A DNA stretch of 64,000 nucleotides from CALKAL01 sp051846895 (GCA_051846895.1 JBPYCQ010000012.1:1-64000), one strand, 5' to 3'. Numbered from the stretch's first letter, positions 52,116-60,917 are shown. Made by a program: numbers and translations. Notes: generated by a model not told the origin, from the letters alone.

Positions 52116-52773
52116 TTTGTCTCAACCTCTTTTCTACCAGTTTACCGATAAGTGTTAATATCATGACGAGAATGTAGTAAATAACACCGACAAAAATGAG
52201 TGGCTCTAAGTTGTGGAATATTTTTGAACCGACAACTTGGGCTCTACGCATTAAATCTAAATAACTGATTACCGAAACTATAGCCGATTCTTTTGTTAAT
52301 GTTATAAATTCATTCATTAAAGCAGGCAAAATATTTTTTAACGCTTGCGGAAATATAATTTTCATCATCATCGGACGATAAGGAATCCCTAAGGCTAAAG
52401 CCGCTTCCCTTTGACCCTTATCAACAGCCAAAATACCGGCACGAATAATTTCTGAAACATAAGCCGATGAATTTAAACTAAAGGTTAAAACGGCTGTGAA
52501 CAATGGAGACGGAATAAATTCTCCACCTGTTAATTGAGGGAATGCATAATGAAATAATAATAATTGTAAAATTAAAGGTGTCCCACGAAAAATAGACGTA
52601 TAAAAATCTGCTAATAAGACAAAAACTTTTATTCTACTAATTTTCACTAAGGCTATTAATCCGCCTAATATAAAGCCAATGACAATCGAGATGATTACAA
52701 ATTGTAACGTTACCCATATTCCTTCTAACATAAAAGGAATATAAGGCACGATTTGGGTAAAGTCCAAATTCAT
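52108..52773 (-). CDS. Amino-acid ABC transporter permease
   Basis: A 221-residue permease of the HisMQ type with about five helices. The family loop is EAALALGIPYRPMMMKIIFPQALKNILPAL, with FRGTPLILQLLLF in the middle. It lies 30 nt after the binding-protein gene and overlaps the ATPase gene. Confidence 0.92.
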   Translation of the reverse strand: MNLDFTQIVPYIPFMLEGIWVTLQFVIISIVIGFILGGLIALVKISRIKVFVLLADFYTSIFRGTPLILQLLLFHYAFPQLTGGEFIPSPLFTAVLTFSLNSSAYVSEIIRAGILAVDKGQREAALALGIPYRPMMMKIIFPQALKNILPALMNEFITLTKESAIVSVISYLDLMRRAQVVGSKIFHNLEPLIFVGVIYYILVMILTLIGKLVEKRLRQSD

Positions 52774-52803
52774 GCCTTATTCACCCCATTCTATTAATCT
52801 AAA

Positions 52804-53631
52804 TTAGTCGTTCAAACCCCATTTTTCTTCTAATTCTTCAATCTTTCCACTTTCGATTAATTGATCAATAACTGCGCTCACTTCTTCTACAAATTCACTA
52901 TCTTTCGGAAAAGCAACGGCCATTCCTGGTGTACTTGTTGTTGGATCGTCAAACCCAGCTAAATCCTGCGCCTCAATATATCCTTCAGCAACTGTCTTAT
53001 CCATATAAGCGATATCAATTCTACCAGTCAACAATTCTTGTATTAATGTTGTTGCGTCATCGATCAACTTAATTTCAAAGTCGATCTCTTCTTGAATTTT
53101 ATAAGCACCTTCTTCTTGAATCGTCCCTAACTGAACACCCACTGTTTTCCCTGCAATATGCTCCAATTCAGTAACATCAGAGTCTTTTTTAGAAATAAAC
53201 ATTTCACCTGAATAATGGTAAGCACTAGAAAAGTCTACGTTCTCTTTACGCTCTTCTGTCGCAGACATACCAGCCATCACCATGTCGACACGATTCGTCT
53301 GAAGAGCACCGATTAAACCATTAAAATCCATATCATCGACTTTTAACTCTAGCCCAAGCTCTTCTGCGATTGCCTTTGCAATATCAATGTCAAATCCTAC
53401 AATCTCACCTGACTCATCATACGACTCAAATGGTGGGAAATCAGCTGAAGTTCCAAGTGTTAAAACTTTTTTCTCATCACTTTTGTCTTGGTTCTTTTCT
53501 TGATCTGAACTGCCCGATGTGTTTTCAATATCCTTATCATTTTCTTCACCTTTTTGATCTAAAGTTCCACATGCAGCCAACACTACAACTAGTAAAACGG
53601 AAAAAATTATGCCTAAAAGCTTTTTATTCAT
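52804..53631 (-). CDS. Amino-acid-binding lipoprotein of ABC importer
   Basis: A 275-residue lipoprotein (VVLAAC, Cys21) with an acidic linker and a type II periplasmic-binding fold. Ligand-contact segments are TSADFPPFESYDESGEIVGFDID, VDMVMAGMSATEERKENVDFS and VGVQLGTIQEEG. The sequence is close to basic amino acid binders such as ArtP, so arginine is a reasonable guess but not certain. It heads the three-gene operon. Confidence 0.9.
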   Translation of the reverse strand: MNKKLLGIIFSVLLVVVLAACGTLDQKGEENDKDIENTSGSSDQEKNQDKSDEKKVLTLGTSADFPPFESYDESGEIVGFDIDIAKAIAEELGLELKVDDMDFNGLIGALQTNRVDMVMAGMSATEERKENVDFSSAYHYSGEMFISKKDSDVTELEHIAGKTVGVQLGTIQEEGAYKIQEEIDFEIKLIDDATTLIQELLTGRIDIAYMDKTVAEGYIEAQDLAGFDDPTTSTPGMAVAFPKDSEFVEEVSAVIDQLIESGKIEELEEKWGLND

Positions 53632-53670
53632 TCTCCTCGACTCCTTTTGTATATTTATACGAATATATGT

Positions 53671-53698
53671 ATATTAACACATATTTATGCATAATCAA
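53671..53698 (-). promoter_or_regulatory. Probable promoter of the amino-acid ABC operon
   Basis: Minus-strand TTGATT (53693-53698), a 16-bp spacer and TAATAT (53671-53676). The spacer contains ATGCATAAATATG, and a second ATGCAT lies about 20 bp upstream, loosely recalling ArgR boxes. Confidence 0.35.
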
Positions 53699-53777
53699 GT
53701 ATAAAATATGCATTTTTATAAAATAATACTTTTCAAAAAATTGAAAGGGGTTTCATTTTTTCGTGGAGTTAACACAT

Positions 53778-53816
53778 AAAAAAAGCAAGGTACTCAAATT
53801 TGAGAACCTTGCTTTC
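53778..53816 (-). terminator. Terminator of the sulfonate-type ABC operon
   Basis: AAAGCAAGGT and CTCAAA pair with TTTGAG and ACCTTGCTTT, and the minus strand continues with T. Confidence 0.85.
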
Positions 53817-53827
53817 AGAACGTTTAT

Positions 53828-54916
53828 TTACTCTTCGTACTTACCTATGACTTCTAATACTTCCTCCACAAGCGAAGTGTCTACGGCTTTTTCCAAATCA
53901 ACTTCTCCGCGAATGGCACCATTTTCTTTGTATGCTTCATATTGATCGCCAATATTATCAACAAACATACTACCGTTTGGATCTAAACCTGTGACGTTAA
54001 CATCTTTCCATATTTCAGGATCCTTAAGAGCCGTATATTCAGTCATAATCTCAATGATACGATCTATATCACCTGTTTCTTTAATAAAAGCATCATGATA
54101 ATCTCGAATACCTTTTAAATAGGCAGCCATGAAACGTTTAGCAACTTCACGTTTTTCGCCGACGAACTCTGGAGATCCGAGCACCATTGCAATTTGAGCT
54201 TCGGGCGCATAATCTGTTGCATCTTTAAATTTAACGTGGATATTTTCATAAGTACCTTGAGTAATAAACGGTTCAATTTGTAGCGCAGCGTGTATTTGCT
54301 TATTGGCCATCGCAGCCATCATGTTTGGAAAGTCAGACATTAAAACAAACTCTACATCATCTCTCGTTAATCCTGCATGTTTAATCATTTCTCCGAATAT
54401 ATAATCATCGACGGCATTTTGCGTTGATACTGCAATTTTCCTTCCTTTCAAATCTTCATAGTCTTTAATTTCATCTTGCAGGTCTTCTCGAATAACGAAA
54501 GTAAAATATGAGCTACCTGGGTTGTTATGTCCTTTATCAGCAATCATCTTTACATCAATCCCTTGAGCAATTGAATTAAAGAATGACGCAGTTGATATAC
54601 CACCTGCAACATCGACCTCACCTGAGGCTAACGCAGGTAACATTTCATCACTATTACTAAACGTAGCAAATTTGATTTCTATATTATAGTCTTCAAAATA
54701 CCCCATCGCCTCAGCAATATAAAAACCAGCACCAGATGCTGCCCCGTCTTCAGCAACGATGACCGTAGCCTTCTTATCTAACGGAGCAAAATCACCATCA
54801 ACGACACCAGCTGACTCTTGTTCTTTATCAGTAGAGTCAGAATCTTGATCATCACCACAGGCCACCATTAAGCCCATAGTAATGAAAAAGAGTGGAATAA
54901 CCAGCCACTTCTTCAT
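53828..54916 (-). CDS. Substrate-binding lipoprotein, NMT1/SsuA type
   Basis: A 362-residue lipoprotein (MGLMVAC, Cys20) of the NMT1/THI5-like/SsuA binding-protein family. ASGAGFYIAEAMGYFEDYNIEIKF, LASGEVDVAGGISTASFFNSIAQG and GRKIAVSTQNAVDDYIF are characteristic. Ligands in the family include sulfonates, taurine, nitrate and pyrimidines; the sequence does not decide among them. ATG 54916 has better spacing after AGGA than ATG 54922. It is the last gene of the operon. Confidence 0.88.
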   Translation of the reverse strand: MKKWLVIPLFFITMGLMVACGDDQDSDSTDKEQESAGVVDGDFAPLDKKATVIVAEDGAASGAGFYIAEAMGYFEDYNIEIKFATFSNSDEMLPALASGEVDVAGGISTASFFNSIAQGIDVKMIADKGHNNPGSSYFTFVIREDLQDEIKDYEDLKGRKIAVSTQNAVDDYIFGEMIKHAGLTRDDVEFVLMSDFPNMMAAMANKQIHAALQIEPFITQGTYENIHVKFKDATDYAPEAQIAMVLGSPEFVGEKREVAKRFMAAYLKGIRDYHDAFIKETGDIDRIIEIMTEYTALKDPEIWKDVNVTGLDPNGSMFVDNIGDQYEAYKENGAIRGEVDLEKAVDTSLVEEVLEVIGKYEE

Positions 54917-54927
54917 AATCATGCATC

Positions 54928-55731
54928 CTACCTTTCATTTTCATGTGAATTTCTTGAAGCTTGCACTTCTTTTTGCAAATGATTCCAAATCTTTATAAAC
55001 ACATCGGCCATTTGTTGGTCTGACCTAACTTGAGCCATTTTCCGTGGTCTTGGCAAATTAATCTTTACTTCTTCAGTAATCGTTCCAGGCTGCGCACTCA
55101 TTAAAAAGATTCGATCACTTAACAAGATCGCTTCATCTATACTATGAGTAATAAAAATAACGGTCTTTTTCGTTTCTTCCCAAATTGAAAGCAATTCTTC
55201 CTGCAAGATAAATTTGTTTTGTTCATCTAATGCAGCAAACGGTTCATCCATTAATAGAATCTCAGGATCATTAGCGAAGGCCCTTGCGATGCTTACTCTT
55301 TGCTTCATTCCGCCTGATAATTCTTTTGGATAAAGCTTTGCATAAGGAGTTAAACCAACTTTTTCTAAGTATTTTCTCGTTCGTTCTTTAACCTCTTTTC
55401 TCGGTGCATGACGCATTCTTAAGCCGAAAGATACATTTTCTTCAACCGTCATCCACGGAATAACGCCTTGTTCTTGGAAAACCATCGATTGAAGAGGTAA
55501 AGATGACTCTGCTTCTTCAATATGGTAAGATCCTGAACTTGGTTTCTCAAGACCTGCTAATATTCTAAGTAACGTAGTTTTTCCACAGCCACTCGGTCCT
55601 AAAATACAAATAAATTCTCCTTCTTTTACAGAAAAGGAAACGTCATTTAGGGCCATGACGCGCTCCTGCTTTTTTATAAACACTTTTTTCAATTGTTCAA
55701 CAGTTATTTTATTTTCCATAGGCAACGTCAT
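54928..55731 (-). CDS. ABC transporter ATP-binding protein, SsuB/TauB type
   Basis: A 267-residue ATPase. Walker A is GPSGCGKTT, the signature is LSGGMKQR, Walker B is ILLMDEPFAALDEQ and the H-loop is ITHS. The QEQGVIPWMTVEENV Q-loop stretch is typical of the nitrate/sulfonate/taurine family. GGAGGG precedes the start region, where ATG 55731 or TTG 55725 could be used. It follows the permease gene by 10 nt. Confidence 0.92.
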   Translation of the reverse strand: MTLPMENKITVEQLKKVFIKKQERVMALNDVSFSVKEGEFICILGPSGCGKTTLLRILAGLEKPSSGSYHIEEAESSLPLQSMVFQEQGVIPWMTVEENVSFGLRMRHAPRKEVKERTRKYLEKVGLTPYAKLYPKELSGGMKQRVSIARAFANDPEILLMDEPFAALDEQNKFILQEELLSIWEETKKTVIFITHSIDEAILLSDRIFLMSAQPGTITEEVKINLPRPRKMAQVRSDQQMADVFIKIWNHLQKEVQASRNSHENER

Positions 55732-55741
55732 TCCCTCCAGT

Positions 55742-56560
55742 TTATTTCCATGGTACCAATTTACTTTGTAAACCTCTTAAAAATAGTGAGAACAGATAGC
55801 CAAAAAACGAGATTAATATTAATCCTACGAACATTTCAGGTAATAAGAACGCTTTATAATTCATCCAAATCACATAGCCAATACCAGAATTCGCACCAAT
55901 CATTTCAGCAGCAACAATCGTAAGTAGTGCAATCGCCTGCCCCATCTGGATTCCTTCCATCATGACAGGTGTTGCACCTGGCAATGCGATTTTTAAGAAA
56001 AAGTCTTTCGGATTTGCTCCATAATTTTTTGCTACGTCAACGTAAACTTTATCGATGTTTCTCACACCAGCCACTGTATTAATGACGACTGGGAAGAAGA
56101 CACTTGCAGCAATCGTTACAATCTTCGAAAATTCACCGATTCCGAATATGATTAAAATTAGCGGAAGCAACGCTAGTGTTGGAATAGGCATTAAAGCCAT
56201 TATTAATGGTGAGAAAAAATGTCTAATTGTCGAGTACATGCCCATGAGTAAACCTAGCGTAATTGCAGGTAAAACCCCTAGTAGGAAGCCCATAAAAATA
56301 CGAAATAGACTGATTTTAATATGTTCAAATAATTCACCTGATGACCCCATAGAAATTAACGTTTCTATAATAACTGTCGGTGGCGGGAAAAATCTTGGAT
56401 CAATAATTGCCGTCCGTGAAAGAATTTCCCAGAAAAGCAGCATTAACAAAGGTGATAATATCGTTATAACTTGCTTAATTCGATTATTGCGCTGTCGTTT
56501 CTTATAATCTCTTCTCTCCACCTTTACAGCTAAGTCATCCGTTTTTATTTTCTCTTCCAC
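55742..56560 (-). CDS. ABC transporter permease, SsuC/TauC type
   Basis: A 272-residue six-helix permease. The coupling loop is VDVAKNYGANPKDFFLKIALPGATPVMMEGIQMGQAIALLTIVAAEMIGANSGIGYVIW in family position, with basic residues at the N-terminus (RRDYKKRQRNNR). The start is GTG 56560 after GAGGTGA. First gene of the operon permease-ATPase-binding protein. Confidence 0.92.
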   Translation of the reverse strand: MEEKIKTDDLAVKVERRDYKKRQRNNRIKQVITILSPLLMLLFWEILSRTAIIDPRFFPPPTVIIETLISMGSSGELFEHIKISLFRIFMGFLLGVLPAITLGLLMGMYSTIRHFFSPLIMALMPIPTLALLPLILIIFGIGEFSKIVTIAASVFFPVVINTVAGVRNIDKVYVDVAKNYGANPKDFFLKIALPGATPVMMEGIQMGQAIALLTIVAAEMIGANSGIGYVIWMNYKAFLLPEMFVGLILISFFGYLFSLFLRGLQSKLVPWK

Positions 56561-56672
56561 TCCGTTTCACCTCTTTCGCTTCATATTATGCATTGGGCGT
56601 TTATCCGTGCTAGTTTTATAAAAAAATAATATGTATAGCATTAAATTTTCCCATGAACAACAGCTTAGGTAG

Positions 56673-56955
56673 TTTGGACAATCACATATTAATTTTGAAC
56701 AATTACTTGCCATGTTTGGACAATTACACACCAACTTTGAACAATTACTTGCCAGGTTTGGACAATCACACGCCAACTTTGAACAATTACTTACCAGGTT
56801 TGGACAATCAAACACCAACTTTGAACAATCACTTGCCATGTTTGAACAATCACACACCAACTTTGAACAATTACTCGCCATGTTTGGACAATCACACAAC
56901 AACTTTGAACAATTACTCGCCATGTTTGATCAATCACACACCAACTTTGAACAAT
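56673..56955. repeat. 21-bp intergenic array H (TTTGGACAAT/TTTGAACAAT core, 14 units)
   Basis: Fourteen cores begin every 21 bp from 56673 to 56946 without exception. Spacers alternate between a TTACTTGCCATG-like and a CACACACCAAC-like type, giving a 42-bp higher-order repeat. The core is shared with arrays G and I. It lies between the lipoprotein terminator and the ssuC-type start; short open frames across it in several frames lack start sites. Confidence 0.97.
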
Positions 56956-56989
56956 GAATAATATGATTAATAACCATCTCCTAAACAAT

Positions 56990-57022
56990 AAAAAAGCCAC
57001 ACTTTTTCAAGTGCAGCCTTTT
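56990..57022 (-). terminator. Terminator of the small lipoprotein gene
   Basis: Minus-strand AAGGCTGCACTT pairs with AAGTGTGGCTTT around a 4-nt loop, followed by T. Confidence 0.8.
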
Positions 57023-57029
57023 CGTTTAT

Positions 57030-57242
57030 TTACTGTCCAGTATCTTCTTCACTATCGTCTTCCTCTAAACCATCGGAACCATCTTCACCAGTATCAGTGT
57101 TACCATCTTCCATTTCACTACCTGGATTTTCCTCAACGCCTCCATTATCTAAGTCAGTTCCAGGGTCGTCGGAACCGCCTCCACCACAAGCTGCTAATAC
57201 TAGTACAAGACCTAGTAAGGAACTCATCAACCATTTTTTCAT
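57030..57242 (-). CDS. Small acidic lipoprotein
   Basis: A 70-residue protein: lipoprotein signal MKKWLMSSLLGLVLVLAAC (Cys19), then about 50 residues made almost only of Gly, Asp, Glu, Asn and Ser. No fold is expected. Such acidic tails may bind cations or act as a spacer at the membrane surface. ATG 57242 lies 8 nt after AAGGAG. The function is unknown. Confidence 0.82.
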   Translation of the reverse strand: MKKWLMSSLLGLVLVLAACGGGGSDDPGTDLDNGGVEENPGSEMEDGNTDTGEDGSDGLEEDDSEEDTGQ

Positions 57243-57364
57243 GTTGAACACTCCTTTTCCTTATTTAAAATATTTGGTGATACGCTATAACAATTACCCC
57301 GTTCAATCCATTTTCTAACCGTTGTTATTGTTTTGTAAAAAAATTAATCTAATTATAAAATAAG

Positions 57365-57396
57365 CTCATTCTTTCGGTTTAGGAATTAAGAATGAG
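57365..57396. promoter_or_regulatory. Inverted repeat upstream of the CDF gene
   Basis: CTCATTCTT (57365-57373) and AAGAATGAG (57388-57396) are perfect 9-bp arms around 14 bp. It lies about 145 bp before the CDF start, possibly an operator or a weak hairpin. The rest of 57243-57539 shows no gene. Confidence 0.4.
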
Positions 57397-57539
57397 GACA
57401 ACTTTTCAGAGCGTTACTTATCATTTTTATTATAAAAAAGTATTAGAATGGTCAATATAAAGGAAGATTTTCCTGATACTTATTGTTTTATTTTTTTTAT
57501 GTTATATTTACAATAACAAATTGAAAAGTAGGAGTTTAA

Positions 57540-58427
57540 ATGAACAACCGTTCTTCAAAAGCCCAATTCGCATCAATTGTAGGGATTGTTGCAAATATTA
57601 TTTTAGCTCTTATTAAAGGTATTGCTGGTCTAATAGCGAATAGTCGTGCATTAATTGCTGACGCTTTTCATTCTGCATCAGACGTCATAAGTTCTATAGC
57701 TGTTTTAGTCGGAATTCGAGCGGCCCAGAAACCGCCTGATTCAGAGCACCCATATGGTCATGGAAAGGCAGAAAATATTGCAACGCTAATTGTTGCTATT
57801 TTATTAGTCATTGTTGGCTTTGAAATTATGCTTAATTCAGTTAAAGCGATCTGGGCACAAAACTTTCAAAAGACGAGTATCCTGGCCTTATATGTTGTTA
57901 TTTTTTCTATCATCGTCAAGGAAGCATTATTTCAATATAAATTTCGATTAGGGAAAAAGATAAACAGCCCTGCTATTATTGCGGATGCATGGCACCATCG
58001 TTCAGACGCGATTTCATCTGTCATCGCCTTAATAGGGATTGGTGTCACCATCGCCGGAGACAAAATGGCTATTCCTTATTTACAATATTTCGATCCAATC
58101 GCTGGTGGACTCATCGCTATAATTGTTATGTGGATGGGGGTTAAAATAGGAAAAGATGCCGTGAGCGTCTCATTGGAAACCGTTTTAGATGAGGAAAAGA
58201 CAAAACCATTTGAAGAAACAACCAAAAATATTGAAGGTGTTCAACGTATTGATGCATTGAATGCCCGGACTCATGGATCTTACGTCATCATAGATATTAA
58301 AATTAGTGTCAATCCAAATATTACAGTTGATGAAGGTCATGCCATAGCTGCCCGAGTAAAGGAGAAGTTAATCTCAGATCACGAACAAGTGCAAGATGTT
58401 TATGTTCACGTGAATCCGTATCATTGA
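57540..58427 (+). CDS. Cation diffusion facilitator (CDF) family metal exporter
   Basis: A 295-residue transporter with six helices and a C-terminal cytosolic ferredoxin-like domain. Metal-site motifs are ALIADAFHSASDVISS (HxxxD) in helix 2 and IIADAWHHRSDAISSVIALIG in helix 5, and PYGHGKAENIATL follows helix 2. The C-terminal end HVNPYH is usual. Zn, Mn or Fe are possible. ATG 57540 follows TAGGAG. Confidence 0.92.
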   Translation: MNNRSSKAQFASIVGIVANIILALIKGIAGLIANSRALIADAFHSASDVISSIAVLVGIRAAQKPPDSEHPYGHGKAENIATLIVAILLVIVGFEIMLNSVKAIWAQNFQKTSILALYVVIFSIIVKEALFQYKFRLGKKINSPAIIADAWHHRSDAISSVIALIGIGVTIAGDKMAIPYLQYFDPIAGGLIAIIVMWMGVKIGKDAVSVSLETVLDEEKTKPFEETTKNIEGVQRIDALNARTHGSYVIIDIKISVNPNITVDEGHAIAARVKEKLISDHEQVQDVYVHVNPYH

Positions 58428-58447
58428 TATGTTTGGGTCAAAATAGT

Positions 58448-58486
58448 AACCATATGAAATCAATATTCTGATTTCATATGGTTTTT
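58448..58486 (+). terminator. CDF gene terminator
   Basis: AACCATATGAAATCA pairs with TGATTTCATATGGTT around 6 nt, followed by TTT. Confidence 0.92.
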
Positions 58487-58515
58487 CCTGTTTTATAATT
58501 GGTCTTGCCTTAGGT

Positions 58516-58715
58516 TTTGGACAAATTTTTGCCCATTTTTGAACAATTACAGCTCAACTTTGAACAATCGCAGGCCATCTTTGAACAATTACAACCCATC
58601 TTTGAACAATTACAGCTCAACTTTGAACAATTACAACCCATCTTTGAACAATTACAGCTCAACTTTGAACAATTACAACCCATCTTTGGACATTTACAGC
58701 TCAACTTTGAACAAT
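58516..58715. repeat. 21-bp intergenic array I (TTTGAACAAT core, 10 units)
   Basis: Cores begin at 58516, 58538, then every 21 bp at 58559, 58580, 58601, 58622, 58643, 58664, 58685 and 58706. Spacers alternate TACAGCTCAAC and TACAACCCATC, another 42-bp higher-order repeat. It lies between convergent genes and between two terminators. Confidence 0.97.
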
Positions 58716-58755
58716 CGAAGCAAATCAAGATTAAGATTCGGACCATATGAATTAA

Positions 58756-58792
58756 CAAAGAGCCTCGGCTTACTTGCGCGAGACTCTTTTGC
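58756..58792 (-). terminator. Acyl-CoA ligase gene terminator
   Basis: AAAGAGCCTCG pairs imperfectly with CGCGAGACTCTTTT around about 10 nt. Confidence 0.75.
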
Positions 58793-58795
58793 TAA

Positions 58796-60367
58796 TTAAA
58801 TATTTTCCTGTTCTTTCTTCCTTAACTCAACCCGGCGTATTTTACCTGAGGTTGTTTTTGGAAGTTCTTCAATAAATTCAATTTTTCTCGGATATTTATA
58901 AGGTGCTGTTAATTTTTTAACATGATCTTGAAGTTCTTCAATTAAGCCTTCACGGTTAGGATTAACACCATCTTTCAACACAACAAAAGCTTTAACGACC
59001 GCTCCACGTATTTCATCTGGACTGGCTACAACCGCACATTCTTGAACATCTCGATGTTTAACTAACGCATCTTCAACCTCAAAAGGTCCAATCGTATATC
59101 CTGAGCTAATGATGATATCATCACTTCGGCCTTCAAACCAAAAGTAACCATCTTCATCTTTACGCGCACGATCTCCTGTTAAATAATAATCACCACGGTA
59201 AGCGGCACTCGTACGTTCAGGTGCCTTATAATATTCTCTAAATAACGCCGGTGTCGAACGATGAACAGCAATATCACCAATCTCACCAGGCTTAACAGGT
59301 TCCCCATCTTCATTAATGATTTCAACTAGATTTCCTGGTGTCGGTTTGCCCATTGACCCTGGTCTAACTTCCATCTCTTTTGTAATACCAACTAATAACG
59401 TATTTTCAGTTTGACCATAGCCATCTCTCACAGTTAAATTAAAATAACTTCTAAAAGTATCAATGACTTCACGGTTTAACGGTTCACCTGCTGAAACGGC
59501 ACTATTCAACTCAGACAGGTCATACTTTTCTAAACCATTCACTTTTGCCATTAGACGATATTCTGTCGGTGTACAACAAAGGGCATTAATCTGATAGTCT
59601 TGTAACAGTTGTAAATAACGGTTTGGATCAAATTTTCCTAAATAAACAAACCCTGTAGCACCAGAACCTAGCACAGATAAAAATGGACTCCAAAGCCATT
59701 TTGCCCAACCTGGACCAGCAGTTGCCCAAACGATGTCATGTTCACGAATTCCTAACCAATTTGAAGCTGCTGTCTTCAAGTGGGCGAATCCCCAGCCATG
59801 AGTATGGACGACACCTTTTGGATTACCAGTCGTTCCCGATGTATATGATAAGAAAGCCATGTCATCACGATTCGTCTCAGCAGTGGAAAAAGAATCGGAT
59901 GCCTCGACCATTAACGAGTCAAGATATGTCCAACCATTCTGCTCATGACCAACGACAAACTTTTTCAACTCATTAATTTGTTCAACTTTCTCAAACTCAT
60001 CAACAAACGGTGCATAACTAATTACTGCTTTTGCTTCCCCATGTGAGATTCTATATTCAATATCTTTTGCTCGAAGCATTTCGGAACTTGGAATAACAAC
60101 CATCCCCGCCTTTAATGCAGCAATATAAACTTCATATGCTTTAATCAATCGAGGGATCATAATTAATATTTTATCACCTTGCTTTAGCCCACTATTCAAT
60201 AACACATTCGCAATTCGATTAGCATTTTTCAGTAATTGCTGATATGAAATTTCTTGTTGTTCTCCTTCTTCATTTACCCAAACAATAGCTTTTCGGTCAT
60301 CATTAAACTTCTCAAACTCAGACACGATGTTATAATTCTTTGGAGCTATTAAGTCTTCACGGTTCAT
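58796..60367 (-). CDS. Acyl-CoA synthetase (AMP-forming)
   Basis: A 523-residue adenylate-forming enzyme that activates a carboxylic acid to its CoA thioester. Motifs are YTSGTTGNPKGVVHTHG (P-loop), DGYGQTENTLLVG, YYLTGDRARKDEDGYFWFEGR, and TTSGKIRRVELR with the catalytic Lys. It resembles the short/branched-chain acyl-CoA ligases of Firmicutes (MbcS/YtcI type), so a medium or branched acid is likely. GGAGGG precedes ATG 60367. Confidence 0.92.
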   Translation of the reverse strand: MNREDLIAPKNYNIVSEFEKFNDDRKAIVWVNEEGEQQEISYQQLLKNANRIANVLLNSGLKQGDKILIMIPRLIKAYEVYIAALKAGMVVIPSSEMLRAKDIEYRISHGEAKAVISYAPFVDEFEKVEQINELKKFVVGHEQNGWTYLDSLMVEASDSFSTAETNRDDMAFLSYTSGTTGNPKGVVHTHGWGFAHLKTAASNWLGIREHDIVWATAGPGWAKWLWSPFLSVLGSGATGFVYLGKFDPNRYLQLLQDYQINALCCTPTEYRLMAKVNGLEKYDLSELNSAVSAGEPLNREVIDTFRSYFNLTVRDGYGQTENTLLVGITKEMEVRPGSMGKPTPGNLVEIINEDGEPVKPGEIGDIAVHRSTPALFREYYKAPERTSAAYRGDYYLTGDRARKDEDGYFWFEGRSDDIIISSGYTIGPFEVEDALVKHRDVQECAVVASPDEIRGAVVKAFVVLKDGVNPNREGLIEELQDHVKKLTAPYKYPRKIEFIEELPKTTSGKIRRVELRKKEQENI

Positions 60368-60494
60368 AATTATCCCTCCTAAAAATAATGTATTATTATT
60401 ATATTATCAAAATGTCAGAATATTTTTGAACACCCTTTTTCAAAATAGGACTAATTTGCTATGATTTAATTAAGATAGAAAGGAGATTGATAAT

Positions 60495-60875
60495 ATGAAA
60501 AAAGTTTATGAGTCAAAGCATGCACCTGCAGCCATTGGACCATATTCACAAGCTATAGAGGCTGGAGGGTTACTTTTTATTTCTGGACAAATCCCACTTG
60601 ACCCTGAGTCGATGGAAGTCGTCAGTGAAGATGTAAAAAAACAAGCTGAACAAGTGATGAAAAATATTGGAGCGATATTATCTGAAGCTGGCTTAGGCTA
60701 TCATCATCTCGTTAAAACAACGATATATTTAAAATCAATGGACGATTTCGCAACGGTTAATGACATCTATGCAAGCTATTTATCCAAACCATATCCAGCT
60801 CGTGCTGCTTTTGAAGTCAGCCGCCTACCGAAAGATGTTAAGGTGGAGATTGAAGCTGTAGCGGTGAAGGAGTAA
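60495..60875 (+). CDS. ridA: RidA family reactive-enamine deaminase
   Basis: A 126-residue trimeric enzyme that hydrolyses reactive 2-aminoacrylate-type enamines/imines. The family signature PARAAFEVSRLPKDVKVEIEAVA contains the essential Arg, and GPYSQAIEAGGLLFISGQIPLDP is at the N-terminus. ATG 60495 follows AAAGGAG. It is a single gene, divergent from the acyl-CoA ligase. Confidence 0.95.
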   Translation: MKKVYESKHAPAAIGPYSQAIEAGGLLFISGQIPLDPESMEVVSEDVKKQAEQVMKNIGAILSEAGLGYHHLVKTTIYLKSMDDFATVNDIYASYLSKPYPARAAFEVSRLPKDVKVEIEAVAVKE

Positions 60876-60877
60876 TT

Positions 60878-60917
60878 AAAAAAGCCTGTCCTACTTAGCA
60901 TAGAGGACAGGCCCTTC
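60878..60917 (+). terminator. ridA terminator
   Basis: GCCTGTCCT (60884-60892) pairs with AGGACAGGC (60904-60912) around 11 nt. Confidence 0.85.

Noticed and set aside
56567..58758. Cys-rich or FEQLQ-type repeat proteins over arrays H and I
   Set aside because: Same reason: tandem 21-bp DNA read through, with competing frames and no start signals.
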